Shown: positions 1 through 7,587 of the stretch, piece after piece
Position numbering within the stretch: the stretch's first letter is position 1
Layout of the letters: every line of letters begins with the position of its first letter
Assembly (NCBI GenBank): GCA_964598695.1
Contig: CAZRDB010000080.1
Span: forward strand, 1-20,147
Source: CAZRDB01 sp964598695
Lineage (GTDB): Bacteria > Armatimonadota > Zipacnadia > UBA1398
Direction of reading: 5' to 3'
Length of the DNA: 20,147 nt
Translations under genes and position numbers: made by a program
Notes under the pieces: model-generated
Database searches by the model: none
Told to the model about the DNA's origin: nothing
The model's input: the letters and a program-made list of their open reading frames with translations, nothing else

Positions 1-569
1 TGCTGGCCGTGGGCCGCGGCGGCGCGCGGCCCGTGATCTGCGTCAACAAGGTCGACCTGCTCGGCCCCGATTGGGCCACGGCGCCCGAACTCGCGCCCCT
101 GGAGCCGTACCGCGCGATGGGCCACTCGGTTCACCTGTGCTCGGCCGACACGGGCGTGGGTGTCGAGGCGCTCCTGACCGAGCTGGCCGGCGCGACGACG
201 GTCCTCGTCGGCCACAGCGGGGTGGGGAAGTCCTCGCTGCTGAACGCCATGCGCCCGGAGCTGAGCCTGGTCACCAACGCGGTGCGCGCGGCCGACGGCA
301 AGGGACGCCACACCACGACGGCCTCGACGCTCTACCGCCTGCCCGGCGGTGCGATGGTTATCGACACGCCGGGCGTCCGCTCGTTCGGCGTCGCCGCGAT
401 GGGCCGGGAGGAGGCCGCGCAGCTCTTCCCCGATGTCCTGCGCCTCGCCGCGGGTTGCCACTTTGCCGATTGCACCCACACCCACGAGCCGGGCTGCGCC
501 GTCAAGCGTGCGGTCGAGGGTGGCCGGCTCGAGGCCGAGCGCTACGCGGCATACCGGAAGCTGCGGTAG
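1..569 (+). CDS. rsgA: RsgA, small-subunit-dependent ribosome GTPase (5' end cut by the window)
   Basis: This is the C-terminal roughly 188 residues of a circularly permuted GTPase that matures the 30S subunit in the cytoplasm. The frame is open from base 3, so the start and the N-terminal OB-fold lie outside the window. The motifs appear in the permuted order typical of the family: NKVD (G4, nt 45-56), then the P-loop GHSGVGKSS (nt 210-236), then DTPG (G3, nt 363-374). A C-terminal zinc-binding cluster, CHFADCTHTHEPGC, has the family's Cys-x4-Cys-x-His-x5-Cys spacing. The order of motifs plus this zinc knuckle distinguishes RsgA from Era, Der or YlqF-type GTPases. The gene ends in TAG at 567-569. 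Nothing in the visible part looks damaged. The 201 nt to the next gene suggest separate transcription, but no clear terminator is seen. Confidence 0.95.
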   Translation, partial: LAVGRGGARPVICVNKVDLLGPDWATAPELAPLEPYRAMGHSVHLCSADTGVGVEALLTELAGATTVLVGHSGVGKSSLLNAMRPELSLVTNAVRAADGKGRHTTTASTLYRLPGGAMVIDTPGVRSFGVAAMGREEAAQLFPDVLRLAAGCHFADCTHTHEPGCAVKRAVEGGRLEAERYAAYRKLR

Positions 570-770
570 GGCCGCGCCTGGTTGGAGCCCCCCTCCCGCC
601 GCCGGCCCCGGGCGCTGCCGGGATCCGCAACCTGTCGCAGGTCGGTGAGGCCCAAGGCCGAAACGCAACAAGGCATGTCGAGATCGCGAGGGCATCGGGA
701 GCCCCCGCGGAGCTTTCGGGTCGTTCCTCCTGGTCGATGGGCACGGGGAGGGGGGAGAGGAGCTGGCGGC
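570..770 (+). other. Intergenic leader between rsgA and the chemotaxis receptor
   Basis: This 201-nt stretch has no convincing coding content. An in-frame upstream extension of the receptor exists from 582, but it reads as Arg/Pro-rich noise. Small potential hairpins are visible, for example ACCTG-tcg-CAGGT near 630-642. I could not recognise a promoter or a known riboswitch. A purine-rich ribosome binding site lies at its 3' edge (755-762). Confidence 0.5.
755..762 (+). promoter_or_regulatory. Ribosome binding site deciding the MCP start
   Basis: GAGAGGAG ends 8 nt before the ATG at 771. It supports that start over the in-frame ATG at 582. Confidence 0.75.
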
Positions 771-3125
771 ATGTCTGTACCTGGCAGCGGTTCGGTTGCT
801 CGGCGGGGATGGGGGATGGGCGCGCGCGTCCTGATCCTGGTCCTCGTCTCCATCGTCCTGTCGGTCGCAGTACCCGCCTACCTGACCTACCGCGCCTTCT
901 CGAGCTACGCCACGACCAGCGCGGGCGTCGAGTTGGAGCGGTACAGCGTCTCCGTGGTCCGGTACGCCAACGAGCTGATCTCCGGCCACATGCTCTCGCT
1001 GGAGGCGCTCGCGACCTCACCGGACATCGTCGCCCTCGTCCAGTCGGCCAACGCCGAGAACGCGGCGAGTCCGGCCGCTGAGCTGGACCAGTGGATCGAG
1101 CGGACCGACAAGGCCTGGATCGACAAGGACCCGTCGGTCAAGGCCCTCGAGCAGTCGATCCTCGCCAACCCCGTCGCCGAGCACATGCGGCAGTTCAAGC
1201 GGGTGCTGCCCGACGAGAAAGAGGTCTTCGTCACCGACGCCAAGGGCCTCTCGATCGCCGAGACCGACCGGACGAGCGACCTCAAGCAGTCGGACGAGGG
1301 CTGGTGGGACGCGTGTTGGGCCGGAGGCGCCGGCGCCGTCTTCGTCGACGAGGTCGAGTACGACGACAGCCAGGACATCTGGGCCATGAACATCGCGGTG
1401 CCGGTGCGCGACGGCGAGAAGGCCATCGGCGTCCTGCGCGGCACCGTCGACGTCTCGGTGCTCGTCACCGCGCTCGATGCCATCAAGATCGGCGAGAAGG
1501 GCTACGTCGGCCTGGTGAACGGCGGCGGCACGGTGATCTACGCCCCCGACGAGAAGCTCCGGCAGCAGCCGGCTAAGCAGGACGTCGCGGCCCTTCTGAA
1601 GGACGGCAAGACGCCCTGGCGGGCGGGGATCGGAGACCTGAGCGGCATCGTGTCCCTGGTGGCCTTCGCGAAGGCGGAAGAAGGCGCCATCGCTGGCCTG
1701 GGCTGGACGATCGTCGCGCAGCAGCCGATGCGCGAGATCCTCGATCCCGCCAAACGGGCGGCCGCCAACAGCCTCAAGCTCTCCATCCTGCTCGCGATCG
1801 TTCTCTGCGCGGCCGCGCTCGTCGCCAGCCGGCGGATGACGCGACCGCTGCGGGTCACCTCGGAGGCCGCGCGCGCCCTGGGCGAGGGCGACACCGCGAC
1901 GGCGCGCGACCTCGTCGCCCCCTTCGCCGGGCGCCGCGACGAGGTCGGCGAGCTGAGCCACGCCTTCGTCGAACTCACCGATTGCACGTCGGAGATCGCC
2001 TCCGCGGCACGTGCCGTGGCCGGCGGCGACCTGACGGTCACGGTTCGCCCCCGCGGCGAGCGCGACGCCCTCAGCATTTCCGTGCGCGATATGGTCGAGC
2101 AGATGCGCGACCTCGTTCAACAGGTCGCCAACAGCGTCCACCAGTTGACCGACGGCGTCGACCAGGTCGACCAGGCGATGGAGCAGGTTGCCCGCTCGGC
2201 CATGGCCCAGACGACGAGTGTGGAGAACGCCACCAGCGCGATGGACCGTCTCTTGGGCGGCGTGGGCGACGTGGCCGGCGGAGCCCGGGATCAGGCCCGG
2301 GCCGTCGCGACCTGCAACCGCTCGAGCGACGCGATCTCCGGCACCGCTCACGACGTGCTGGAGGTGGCGCGCGACGGCGCCCAGGCCGCCCACACCGCCG
2401 CCGAGCAGGCCCGCGCCGCCGCCGGGACCGTGCGACGCACCGTCGACGGCATGGCCGATATCCGGTCCGGGACCAACGAGGCGGCCGAGCGCGTGCGCGA
2501 GATGGGCGAGCGCTCCGACGAGATCGGAGAGATCATCGGCACGATCGAGGCCATCGCCGCGCAGACCAACCTGCTGGCGCTCAACGCCGCGATCGAGGCG
2601 GCCCGCGCGGGCGAGCACGGGCGCGGCTTCGCCGTCGTGGCCGATGAAGTCCGCAAGCTCGCCGAGGGAGCCGGCTCGGCCGCGCAGGAGATCGGAAGCC
2701 TCGTCGGCACGATCCGCCACACGATCCGCCTCGCCATGGACGCCATGGACCGCGGCAACAGCGAGGTGGAGCGCGGGATGGCCCAAGCCAACGAGACCAG
2801 CTCGGCCATCGAGCAGATCCTGGCCGCCGTCGACGGCGTCGCCGAGCGTGTGCGCGGCATCACCGCCGCGGCCCAGGGGATGGAGACCGGCGCCCGCGAT
2901 CTCGTCGGGGCGATGCAGGCGGTCTCCGAGATCGTCGAGCGGTACGAGGCGACGACCGGCGCGATCGAGGGGGAGGCCGGAGGCATCTCCGACCTCATGA
3001 GTGGCATCGTCGCGATCTCCGAGGAGAACAGCGCGGCAGCGCAGGAGGTCGCCGCGACCACCGACGCGCTCCGCGGGATGGCGGGAGAGGTCAGCAACCT
3101 GGTATCGAGGTTCCGGCTCCAGTAG
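771..3125 (+). CDS. Methyl-accepting chemotaxis protein with dCache sensor
   Basis: This is a membrane chemoreceptor of 784 residues. A short basic N-terminus leads into a first membrane helix at about residues 20-40. A periplasmic or extracellular dCache-like ligand-binding region follows at about 41-333, including the WAMNIAVPVRDG and GEKGYVGLVNGGGTVIYAP stretches typical of Cache domains. The second membrane helix is at about 335-353. A HAMP domain and a second HAMP-like stretch (GGDLTVTV...RDMVEQM) come next, then a long coiled-coil signalling domain. The highly conserved hairpin tip is intact (QTNLLALNAAIEAARAGE and HGRGFAVVADEVRKLA, about residues 583-635), so it should bind CheW/CheA. 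No C-terminal NWETF-like CheR tether is present; the protein ends in VSRFRLQ. The ATG at 771 was chosen because of the upstream GAGAGGAG and because the membrane anchor follows at once. No cheA, cheW, cheR or cheB is in the window, so it is an orphan receptor here. The ligand cannot be told from sequence; small organic acids or amino acids are common for dCache domains. Confidence 0.95.
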   Translation: MSVPGSGSVARRGWGMGARVLILVLVSIVLSVAVPAYLTYRAFSSYATTSAGVELERYSVSVVRYANELISGHMLSLEALATSPDIVALVQSANAENAASPAAELDQWIERTDKAWIDKDPSVKALEQSILANPVAEHMRQFKRVLPDEKEVFVTDAKGLSIAETDRTSDLKQSDEGWWDACWAGGAGAVFVDEVEYDDSQDIWAMNIAVPVRDGEKAIGVLRGTVDVSVLVTALDAIKIGEKGYVGLVNGGGTVIYAPDEKLRQQPAKQDVAALLKDGKTPWRAGIGDLSGIVSLVAFAKAEEGAIAGLGWTIVAQQPMREILDPAKRAAANSLKLSILLAIVLCAAALVASRRMTRPLRVTSEAARALGEGDTATARDLVAPFAGRRDEVGELSHAFVELTDCTSEIASAARAVAGGDLTVTVRPRGERDALSISVRDMVEQMRDLVQQVANSVHQLTDGVDQVDQAMEQVARSAMAQTTSVENATSAMDRLLGGVGDVAGGARDQARAVATCNRSSDAISGTAHDVLEVARDGAQAAHTAAEQARAAAGTVRRTVDGMADIRSGTNEAAERVREMGERSDEIGEIIGTIEAIAAQTNLLALNAAIEAARAGEHGRGFAVVADEVRKLAEGAGSAAQEIGSLVGTIRHTIRLAMDAMDRGNSEVERGMAQANETSSAIEQILAAVDGVAERVRGITAAAQGMETGARDLVGAMQAVSEIVERYEATTGAIEGEAGGISDLMSGIVAISEENSAAAQEVAATTDALRGMAGEVSNLVSRFRLQ

Positions 3126-3197
3126 CGCGACGGCTGGGGCAGGGCGGCTGGGTCGACCCCATGCGAGCCGTGGACTCGCAGAGGGGGTGGTGGTCGA

Positions 3198-5912
3198 ATG
3201 CCAAGCGAGACCGCCTCGGACGACGCCGTGTCGCGCGATCCGACCGTGCCGCGGGAAGTGCCGGCGCCCGCCCGTGCCGAAGCCGGCGACGCCGTCCTCG
3301 AGAGTCTGGGGCTGGCCGTCTTCACCGTCGACGCCGACCATCGCCTGACCGCGGCGACGCGGCCGGGGCGCGAGTTGCTGCGGCGGGTGCTGGGCCGCGA
3401 GCCCCCGGCCGAGGGGGCGCCGCTCCGCGGGGTCCGCGGGAGCTGGGACCTCTGGTGGCGCCCGCGGATCGACCGCGCGCTGGCCGGCGAGTCGCCGCCC
3501 GACGCGGTGGCCGAGGAGGCCGGCGACGCCGGCCCCCCCCTCCTGGTCTCGATCGGGCCCGTGCGCGAGGGCTCGCGGGTCGTTGCCGCTGCCTGTCTCG
3601 CCCGCCCGCTGGGACCGGAGGAGGTCGCCACCCGGCGGGCCGCGGAGGATCTGGCCTTCCTGAAGGGCGCCCTCGACGCCCTCTCGCTCGAGATCTTCAT
3701 CAAGGACCGCCAGAGCCGCTTCACCTACTGGAACCGCCCCGTGAGCCTGATCCAGGGCCGGCAGGTCGACATCGGCGGCAAGATCGACCCGGAGATCAAC
3801 CCGTCGCTCCGCGAGCAGATGCAGCGCTACTACGAGGAGGAGCAGGAGCTGATGGCCTCGGGCCAGGGCTTCACCGACCGGACCGAGATCCTCGGCCGCT
3901 ACGCCCTCGTCTCGAGCAAGCAGCCCCTGCGCGACCCCGATGGCCGGGTGGTAGGGCTGGTCGGCGCCAACCACTATCTCACGGAGCTGGTGACGGCCCT
4001 GCGGGAGGCTCGCAAGAGCCAGGACCGCTACCAGTCCCTGGTGGATGCCGCGCCCGTCGGGCTGTTCGTGCACCGCGACGGCCGCGTGCTGTACGTCAAC
4101 CCCGAGGGGCGCCGCATGTTCGGTGCGGACAGGCCCGACGAGTGGGTCGGCCGGTCGATCGCCGAGCGGGTCCATCCCGACGACCGGCGGACCATTCTGT
4201 CTCGGATCGCCCGCGTCGTGGCCGACGGCCGGTCGCTCGACCCGCTGCAGGCCCGGTTCGTCCGGCTCGACGGTACGGTGCTGCACGGCTCCACGTTGGG
4301 CATCGCCCATGAGTGGGAGGGAGAGCCGGCCGTCCTCTCGATCATCATCGACACCTCGGAGCGCACCCGGGCCGAGGAAGCCCTGTTGGCCACCGAGCGC
4401 GAGAAGGCCGCCATCCTGGACAGTATCCTCGACCCGGTCGTCTACCACGGGCCCGATCGCCGGGTGATCTGGGCCAACCGGGCCTACGCCGAAGCGGTGG
4501 GGACCTCCGCCTTCGAGCTGGTCGGCCACGACTGCCCGCTCCAGGCCATCGCCCGGTGCCCCGACTGCCCCGTGCGCGAAGCGGCCGAGCAGGGGGTTCC
4601 GAAGTCCCGGGAGCGCAGGTCCGACAATGGCTCGGTCTGGGCCATCCAGGCCGTCCCGGTGCTCGACCCGGCCTCGGGTCGCGTGGTCGGCGTCGTCGAG
4701 ACCCTGCGCGATCTCACCGTCCAGCGGACGGCCGAGGCGGAGCGGCGCAAGCTCGAGGAAGGCATGATGCGCACCCAGCGCCTCGAGAGCCTCGGCGTGC
4801 TCGCCGGTGGTATCGCCCATGACTTCAACAACATCCTGGCCCCGATCATCGGCTTCACCGAGCTGCTGCTGGCCGAGACCCCGGAGGACGCCCCGGCCTA
4901 CGAGCGGCTTCGGCAGGTCGGCGCCGCCGGCGCCCGCGCCCGCGACCTCGTCGCGCAGATCCTGGCCTTCAGCCGTGGCTCCGAGCCGGAGCGGCGCGAG
5001 GCGCGCCTGCAGCCGGTCATCGCGGAGGCGATGGAGCTGGTTCGCGCCTCGCTGCCCTCGACGATCGGCATCGTCCACGAGATCGACGGGGCCTGTGATC
5101 CGGCCGTGGTCGATCCCTCGCAGCTCCACCAGATCGTGATGAACCTGTGCACCAACGCCGCGCACGCGATGGCCGGGGCATCGGGGACGCTCACCGTGGC
5201 GCTGGAGCGGGCCGAGGTCGACGAGCCGCTCGCCGCCCGGCTCGGCTGCCAGGGCGCGGGCCGGTACGCGTGCCTCTCCGTCACCGACACCGGCTGCGGG
5301 ATGTCGCCGGAGACTCTCGACCGCGCCCTCGAGCCCTTCTTCACGACCAAGCCGCAGGGCGAGGGCACCGGCCTTGGCCTCTCGACCGTCCACGGAATCG
5401 CCCAATCGCACGGAGGGGGCGTTCGGATCTACAGCGAGGTGGGCCGCGGGACGACGGTCTCCGTCTACCTGCCGGTTGTCACCCGCGAGGCCGCGGCCGC
5501 GGCTCCGGGCCGGCGGGCGCTGCAGACGGGATCGGAGAGCGTGCTCGTGGTCGACGACGAGCCGGCGCTGGAGATGCTGACGGCCGAGATGCTCCGCACC
5601 CTGGGCTATCGCGTCGAGAGCTTCCACGACAGCCGCGAGGCGCTCCGGGCGTTCCGTGAGGACCCCGCCGGCTTCGACTTGGTCGTCACCGACCAGACGA
5701 TGCCGCACCTCACCGGCAACCAGCTCGCCGCGGCGGTGCGGTTCCTGCGGCCACGCGTCCCCGTGCTCATCACGACCGGCTACCGCGTGCCGGGCGGCGG
5801 GGGCGAGGTGGAGCCCGTGCCGACCACCGCGCTGCTGATGAAGCCCTACACCCTCAGCGACCTGTCGGCCGCGGTCCGCGCCGCCCTGGACGCGGCGCCG
5901 CCACGGGGGTGA
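3198..5912 (+). CDS. Soluble multi-PAS hybrid histidine kinase with receiver domain
   Basis: This is a sensor kinase of 904 residues with no membrane segment, so it is probably cytoplasmic. A divergent PAS-like region (about 35-140) is followed by three clearer PAS domains at about 152-270, 278-395 and 400-520. The HisKA domain carries the phospho-acceptor His541 in GGIAHDFNNIL. The ATPase domain has an N box (QIVMNLCTNAAHAM), a G1 box (VTDTGCGM), an F box (EPFFTTK) and a G2 box (GEGTGLGLS), so it should be active. A C-terminal receiver (about 778-900) has the acidic DDE pair, phospho-acceptor Asp832 in VVTDQTMP, and the conserved Lys882 in LMKPY. The fourth PAS contains three cysteines (446, 454, 457), hinting at metal or redox sensing. 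The ATG at 3198 follows GAGGGGG at 3181-3187. It lies 72 nt after the MCP gene on the same strand, so co-transcription is likely. No separate output regulator lies nearby. The DFNN-type H box resembles NtrB-like kinases. Confidence 0.93.
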   Translation: MPSETASDDAVSRDPTVPREVPAPARAEAGDAVLESLGLAVFTVDADHRLTAATRPGRELLRRVLGREPPAEGAPLRGVRGSWDLWWRPRIDRALAGESPPDAVAEEAGDAGPPLLVSIGPVREGSRVVAAACLARPLGPEEVATRRAAEDLAFLKGALDALSLEIFIKDRQSRFTYWNRPVSLIQGRQVDIGGKIDPEINPSLREQMQRYYEEEQELMASGQGFTDRTEILGRYALVSSKQPLRDPDGRVVGLVGANHYLTELVTALREARKSQDRYQSLVDAAPVGLFVHRDGRVLYVNPEGRRMFGADRPDEWVGRSIAERVHPDDRRTILSRIARVVADGRSLDPLQARFVRLDGTVLHGSTLGIAHEWEGEPAVLSIIIDTSERTRAEEALLATEREKAAILDSILDPVVYHGPDRRVIWANRAYAEAVGTSAFELVGHDCPLQAIARCPDCPVREAAEQGVPKSRERRSDNGSVWAIQAVPVLDPASGRVVGVVETLRDLTVQRTAEAERRKLEEGMMRTQRLESLGVLAGGIAHDFNNILAPIIGFTELLLAETPEDAPAYERLRQVGAAGARARDLVAQILAFSRGSEPERREARLQPVIAEAMELVRASLPSTIGIVHEIDGACDPAVVDPSQLHQIVMNLCTNAAHAMAGASGTLTVALERAEVDEPLAARLGCQGAGRYACLSVTDTGCGMSPETLDRALEPFFTTKPQGEGTGLGLSTVHGIAQSHGGGVRIYSEVGRGTTVSVYLPVVTREAAAAAPGRRALQTGSESVLVVDDEPALEMLTAEMLRTLGYRVESFHDSREALRAFREDPAGFDLVVTDQTMPHLTGNQLAAAVRFLRPRVPVLITTGYRVPGGGGEVEPVPTTALLMKPYTLSDLSAAVRAALDAAPPRG

Positions 5913-6966
5913 GCGCGTCGTCGGGATCGTCCGCGCCGCCGGCCATGAGCAGCTCCGCGTCCTTGTCGCGCCCGTCGAGCCATCGCAGGAGGTAGTAGTT
6001 GGCGATGGCGATCGCCGCCATCGCGGCGAGGAAGGCCGGGTAGGAGAGCCGCCAGTTCTCGGGGCCCGTCATCATGCTCCACTCCGACATGCCGCCGATC
6101 CCGGCCAGCAACGTGAGCGGCATGAAGACGGTCGTGATCAGGGTCAGGCGGCGCATGACGAGGTTGGTCTTGTTGGCGACCATGGTCATCCGGTTGTTGA
6201 TCATGGAGAGGTGGATCTCCATGATGCTCCCGACCAGATCGCGGCAGATCTCCACGACCTCGAAGAACTTCGCGAGGTGGTCGTAGATGTCGCGATAGGC
6301 GTACACCGCCTCGGCCGAGATGTACGGCGAGTCCCTGCGGCACAGCTTCACGAGGATCTCGCGCTCGTAGACGAGGCTCTTGCGCAGCGCGAGCAGCGTG
6401 CGGCGCAGTTGGATCAGCCCCGCCGGCCGGAAGGCGCCGACGGAGCCCAGCATGTCGTCCTCGATGGTGTCGAGCCGATCCTGCAGCGCCTCCACGGCCT
6501 CGAACTTCTCATCGACGATATCGTCGAGCAGAAGCTGCAGGAGGTGGTCGGCCCCACGCGCGATGTGCTCGCGCTCGCGGCGGGCGGCGCGCTCCAGCCG
6601 CCCGCCCAACTCGGAGCCCGCCGCGCCGTGCGAGTGGACGCTGACCAGGAAGGCGCGGCCCAGGAAGGCGTTGACCTCCTCGACCACCGGGCCCCGCTCC
6701 CCCGTGCGGTAGCGGTTGAACAGCAGGAACGTGTGGTTGTCGAACTCCTCGATCTTCGGGACCTGCTCATCGTCGAGGCAGTCCTCGATCGCGAGGGGGT
6801 GCAGCCCCAGCGGCTCCATCAGGGGCACGAGATCGGCCGCCTCCGGTCCGGCGATGTCGATCCAGGCGTAGCCGCCCTGCTCACGGCGCCGGAGCACCGA
6901 GGCGAGGTCGGGAACGCGCTCGAGGCTCCCCTCCTCGTCGATCGCGTAGTACCGCGTCTCGCCCAC
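5854..6966 (-). CDS. corA: CorA-family divalent metal ion channel with variant GMS signature
   Basis: This is a 370-residue inner-membrane protein of the CorA family (Mg2+/Co2+/Ni2+ channels, usually homopentamers). A large acidic cytoplasmic N-terminal domain carries family stretches such as HPLAIEDCL and NAFLGRAFLVSVH, and the long stalk helix carries SMINNRMTMVANKTN. Two C-terminal membrane helices follow at about residues 272-291 and 308-330. The selectivity signature at the end of the first helix, normally GMN, reads G292-M293-S294 within AGIGGMSEW. A Pro/Arg-rich tail of about 40 residues follows the second helix, longer than usual. The GTG start at 6966 was chosen because AGGAGG sits 6 nt upstream and the protein begins at the normal family N-terminus; the frame stays open far upstream only through lack of stops. 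The 3' end overlaps the convergent kinase gene by 59 bp. The transported ion is uncertain because of the altered signature. Confidence 0.93.
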   Translation of the reverse strand: MGETRYYAIDEEGSLERVPDLASVLRRREQGGYAWIDIAGPEAADLVPLMEPLGLHPLAIEDCLDDEQVPKIEEFDNHTFLLFNRYRTGERGPVVEEVNAFLGRAFLVSVHSHGAAGSELGGRLERAARREREHIARGADHLLQLLLDDIVDEKFEAVEALQDRLDTIEDDMLGSVGAFRPAGLIQLRRTLLALRKSLVYEREILVKLCRRDSPYISAEAVYAYRDIYDHLAKFFEVVEICRDLVGSIMEIHLSMINNRMTMVANKTNLVMRRLTLITTVFMPLTLLAGIGGMSEWSMMTGPENWRLSYPAFLAAMAAIAIANYYLLRWLDGRDKDAELLMAGGADDPDDALTPVAAPRPGRRGPRPTGR

Positions 6967-7587
6967 TGGCGGCCTCCTGTTTCGCGCGATCCCCCGTCGC
7001 CGACCGCCGTGATATGCGCCGGCCCCGCCCGCCGCCCCTCCCGCCGATCGCCCGCCTCCCGCGCTCTCAGCCGCGGGGAGCGGCGCGGATCTCGCGGCTC
7101 CGCATCCCGACAGCCTGGCGCGACATCGCACGAAGGAGCCCCCGCCCGGGCGAGCGAACACACCGGCCGAATCCAGTGACTTGCGTCGCCGATCGCGCGA
7201 ATCGCGGCCCCGTCGGCGTCCGCCCGCCGGACGCGCGACGAGTGGTCTGGCGGATGCCCGCGCCCGACGCGCATGCACCGGGACGAGTTCGGCGATCGCG
7301 ACGTCTACACCGACAGACTCGGACGCGCGGCCGCCGAATCGACGGTTCGACGCGGAACAGGTGGCGACAGCCGTTCCTGAGCCAGCCGGAGGCTGCGTAC
7401 GCGCGGTCTTGCCGGTTGGGGGAGGAGACAGGGCTTGGTAGGTCGAAGACTGCCCGCACGAAGGACAAGAATCCCAAGATACCTGGGTCATGTGCTGCGT
7501 CTTGTTGTGCAAAGATGGCAGGCAGATCGGAGTTTCGCCTCGCTCGGTCGGGGCGCGGAATCGAGACAGGACGGGGAGAACCCCAAC
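6967..7587. other. Long divergent non-coding region between corA and the exported-protein cluster
   Basis: These 621 nt separate a minus-strand gene from a plus-strand gene, so both should have promoters here. Open frames crossing it read as Arg/Pro-rich noise and have no supported start. The last ~150 nt (about 7440-7587) look less GC-rich than the rest and contain a small inverted repeat, CCCA-agatacc-TGGG (about 7473-7487). This is the most likely leader of the cluster. I could not place a convincing -35/-10 pair or match it to a known riboswitch. A GGGGAGAA ribosome binding site closes it at 7573-7580. Confidence 0.5.
6973..6978 (-). promoter_or_regulatory. Ribosome binding site deciding the corA GTG start
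   Basis: A perfect AGGAGG on the minus strand lies 6 nt upstream of the GTG at 6966. It argues against any start further upstream in the same open frame. Confidence 0.8.

Noticed and set aside
582..770. 63-residue N-terminal extension of the chemoreceptor
   Set aside because: It is Arg/Pro-rich, has no domain, and would bury the first membrane helix; the ATG at 771 has a good ribosome binding site.
570..770. c-di-GMP riboswitch upstream of the chemoreceptor
   Set aside because: The conserved GEMM blocks could not be found on reading; only small, unrelated hairpins are present.
1017..5708. Very long stop-free frame on the minus strand (about 1560 codons)
   Set aside because: It is antisense to two genes with intact, well-known domains. 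Its translation is Arg/Gly/Asp/Leu-rich with no recognisable domain, as expected from high-GC codon bias.
7116..7130. Sigma-54-like promoter (TGGCGCG...CGCA)
   Set aside because: The spacing between the GG and GC elements is one base short and the -12 box lacks the TT. Such matches are expected by chance at this GC content.
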